DNA from: a candidate division FCPU426 bacterium
Lineage (GTDB): Bacteria; Oederibacteriota; Muellerivitia; Muellerivitales; Muellerivitaceae
Direction: 5' to 3'
Assembly (NCBI GenBank): GCA_030041545.1
Contig: JASHNQ010000073.1
Span: 1 to 42,914 of the forward strand
DNA length: 42,914 nt
In this document: in pieces, positions 41,858 through 42,914 of the stretch
Numbering within the stretch: the first letter of the stretch is position 1
Layout of the letters: each line of letters starts with the position of its first letter
The notes under the pieces: generated by a model
What the model saw: the letters and a program-made list of their open reading frames with translations, nothing else
Databases searched by the model: none
Told to the model about the DNA's origin: nothing
Made by a program: the position numbers and the translations under genes

Positions 41858-42914
41858 GTGGCTTCTTCCAAACGGAAAAGAACGGCGGCGCGGAAAAAAA
41901 CGCCATCGCCCCTTAAATCGAAAGCCCCGGCCGCCCCATTTCCGAAAGGGATGGAAACCCCAGAGCCTCACCTTTTCACGGGCCTGATTCTTTCTTGGGC
42001 GCTGGCCGTGCTGGCACTGTTGTCCCTCCCCAACGCCAAGCTCCTGGTTCCGGGTTGGAACTTTTTTTCCCACCAGCCCTTTTACCCCCTTCTATTGGCC
42101 GGTTTCGCCGGGATGGTTTATTTTTTCAGGAAAATACCGGAAGGGGGGGGCGTCCCGGATATCCGCCCCGTCCTTTCCCGGCCGGTTTTTTGGGGGCTCC
42201 TGGTCCTGGGCGTGGCCATCCGGCTCCGGCAGATTCACCGCATCTGCGGCTGCATCGACAACGACCACTGGATGTGCGCGGACGAAGGGCTGAAAATACT
42301 GGTGGAAGGGGACCGGCCCATCCTGCTTCCTTACGGCGAAAGGGAGCCTTTTTTCGCCTATCTTTCCGCGTTCATTTGGTCCTTCATGCCCCAGGCCACG
42401 GCCAATGTCGCCCTCACCCTCTCGTCGGTCACGGTGGATGTTTTCATCCTTTGGTCCTTCTACCTTTTAGGCAAGGAGTTCGGGGGGCGGCGCGGGGGAT
42501 TGATCCTCATGGCCATGGGGGCCATCAGCAAGACGTTGGTGGAGATCTCCAAGATCAACTTCGGCTTCCATTCGGACGTCCTGGCTTGCGCCCTCACGAT
42601 TCTTTTCCTGTTCCGGCTCCTGAAAAAACCCAAGCTTTCCCGCTTCATCGCGTGGGGCCTGTCCCTGGCCCTGGGGTCTTATGTTTACGTGGCTTTCCGT
42701 TTGTGGACTCCGGCCATCATCGGCGGGTTGTGGCTGTGGATGATGGGGCGGCCGGAATTGCGGCCCAAGAGCCGAACCGCCCAGGCCCTGGCTTGGGCCG
42801 TCATGGTGGGCTGGGGCTTCGCTTTTTTTTACGTCAACCGGGTCCTTCCCCACGACTGGGGTTGGGTCCGGTTTTTCGCCTCGGGGTGGGGACTTTGGCT
42901 GTTTTTGGCGGTTT
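41858..42914 (+). CDS. GT-C-like membrane glycosyltransferase, tandem paralogue C (cut by window end)
   Basis: The gene starts with GTG at 41858, behind GGAGG at 41843-41847, and runs off the end of the window after 352 codons. The visible part has the same basic tail (MASSKRKRTAARKKTPSPLK), membrane helices, an acidic loop DNDHWMCADEG (134-144) and GEREPFFAYLSAF (Arg162-Glu-Pro), aligning with paralogues A and B. The start is two bases after the stop of B, so the three are one transcription unit. The WDD pair of A and B is replaced by a DNDHW context. Whether a PA14-like C-terminus follows is not visible. Confidence 0.75.
   Translation, partial: MASSKRKRTAARKKTPSPLKSKAPAAPFPKGMETPEPHLFTGLILSWALAVLALLSLPNAKLLVPGWNFFSHQPFYPLLLAGFAGMVYFFRKIPEGGGVPDIRPVLSRPVFWGLLVLGVAIRLRQIHRICGCIDNDHWMCADEGLKILVEGDRPILLPYGEREPFFAYLSAFIWSFMPQATANVALTLSSVTVDVFILWSFYLLGKEFGGRRGGLILMAMGAISKTLVEISKINFGFHSDVLACALTILFLFRLLKKPKLSRFIAWGLSLALGSYVYVAFRLWTPAIIGGLWLWMMGRPELRPKSRTAQALAWAVMVGWGFAFFYVNRVLPHDWGWVRFFASGWGLWLFLAV

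Noticed and set aside
40359-41906. A 515-codon open frame opposite GT-C-like paralogue B
   Set aside because: Its length comes from strong codon bias on the other strand; the product is low-complexity with no domain, and paralogy with A and C supports the plus-strand reading.

Overview
The window is a GC-rich stretch of bacterial chromosome with dense coding, frequent TTG and GTG starts, short 4-base gene overlaps, and no rRNA, tRNA, CRISPR array, transposase or phage gene. Nothing in it fixes the taxon. The complete mannose-type PTS, the GH57 enzyme, the many membrane GT-C-like glycosyltransferases and the many kinds of intergenic inverted repeat fit an uncultured, probably Gram-negative-type lineage, but that is inference.

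Bases 1-7716 hold carbon uptake and control. The end of a yvcK-like gene is followed by a complete phosphotransferase set: EIIA, EIIB, EIIC and EIID of the mannose family, then HPr and Enzyme I. A GH57 alpha-glucanotransferase gene sits between EIIB and EIIC. Bases 7972-12163 hold a DUF2723 membrane protein with TPRs and an (alpha/alpha)6 glycosidase-like protein. Bases 12225-13011 are an AT-richer islet with a tiny membrane protein and an antibiotic nucleotidyltransferase-like gene. Next come a secreted double-domain protein and two tail-to-tail genes from two different diiron superfamilies, one ferritin-like and one heme-oxygenase-like.

Bases 15413-36727 are mostly surface-sugar functions: a PA14-tailed GT-C-like protein, a secreted NHL propeller, two methyltransferases (one fused to a GtrA-like membrane domain), and two consecutive triads with the same gene order (left-handed beta-helix acyltransferase, oxidoreductase, PLP aminotransferase). 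After these come a GT2, a leftward operon (nucleotide-sugar dehydrogenase, SDR epimerase, GT2, YfhO), and a divergent membrane protein with a spermidine-synthase-like domain. A membrane-anchored propeller then leads an operon of at least three tandem paralogous GT-C-like proteins (36759 to the window end). Those visible to their ends carry a C-terminal beta-sandwich resembling PA14.

Together these genes suggest import and remodelling of glucans or hexoses, production of unusual amino sugars, and their transfer to a surface glycan or to proteins by a battery of membrane transferases. Gaps between genes carry at least seven kinds of inverted-repeat element. One is a 76-bp element present twice in opposite orientation, and another is flanked by a 10-bp direct repeat.
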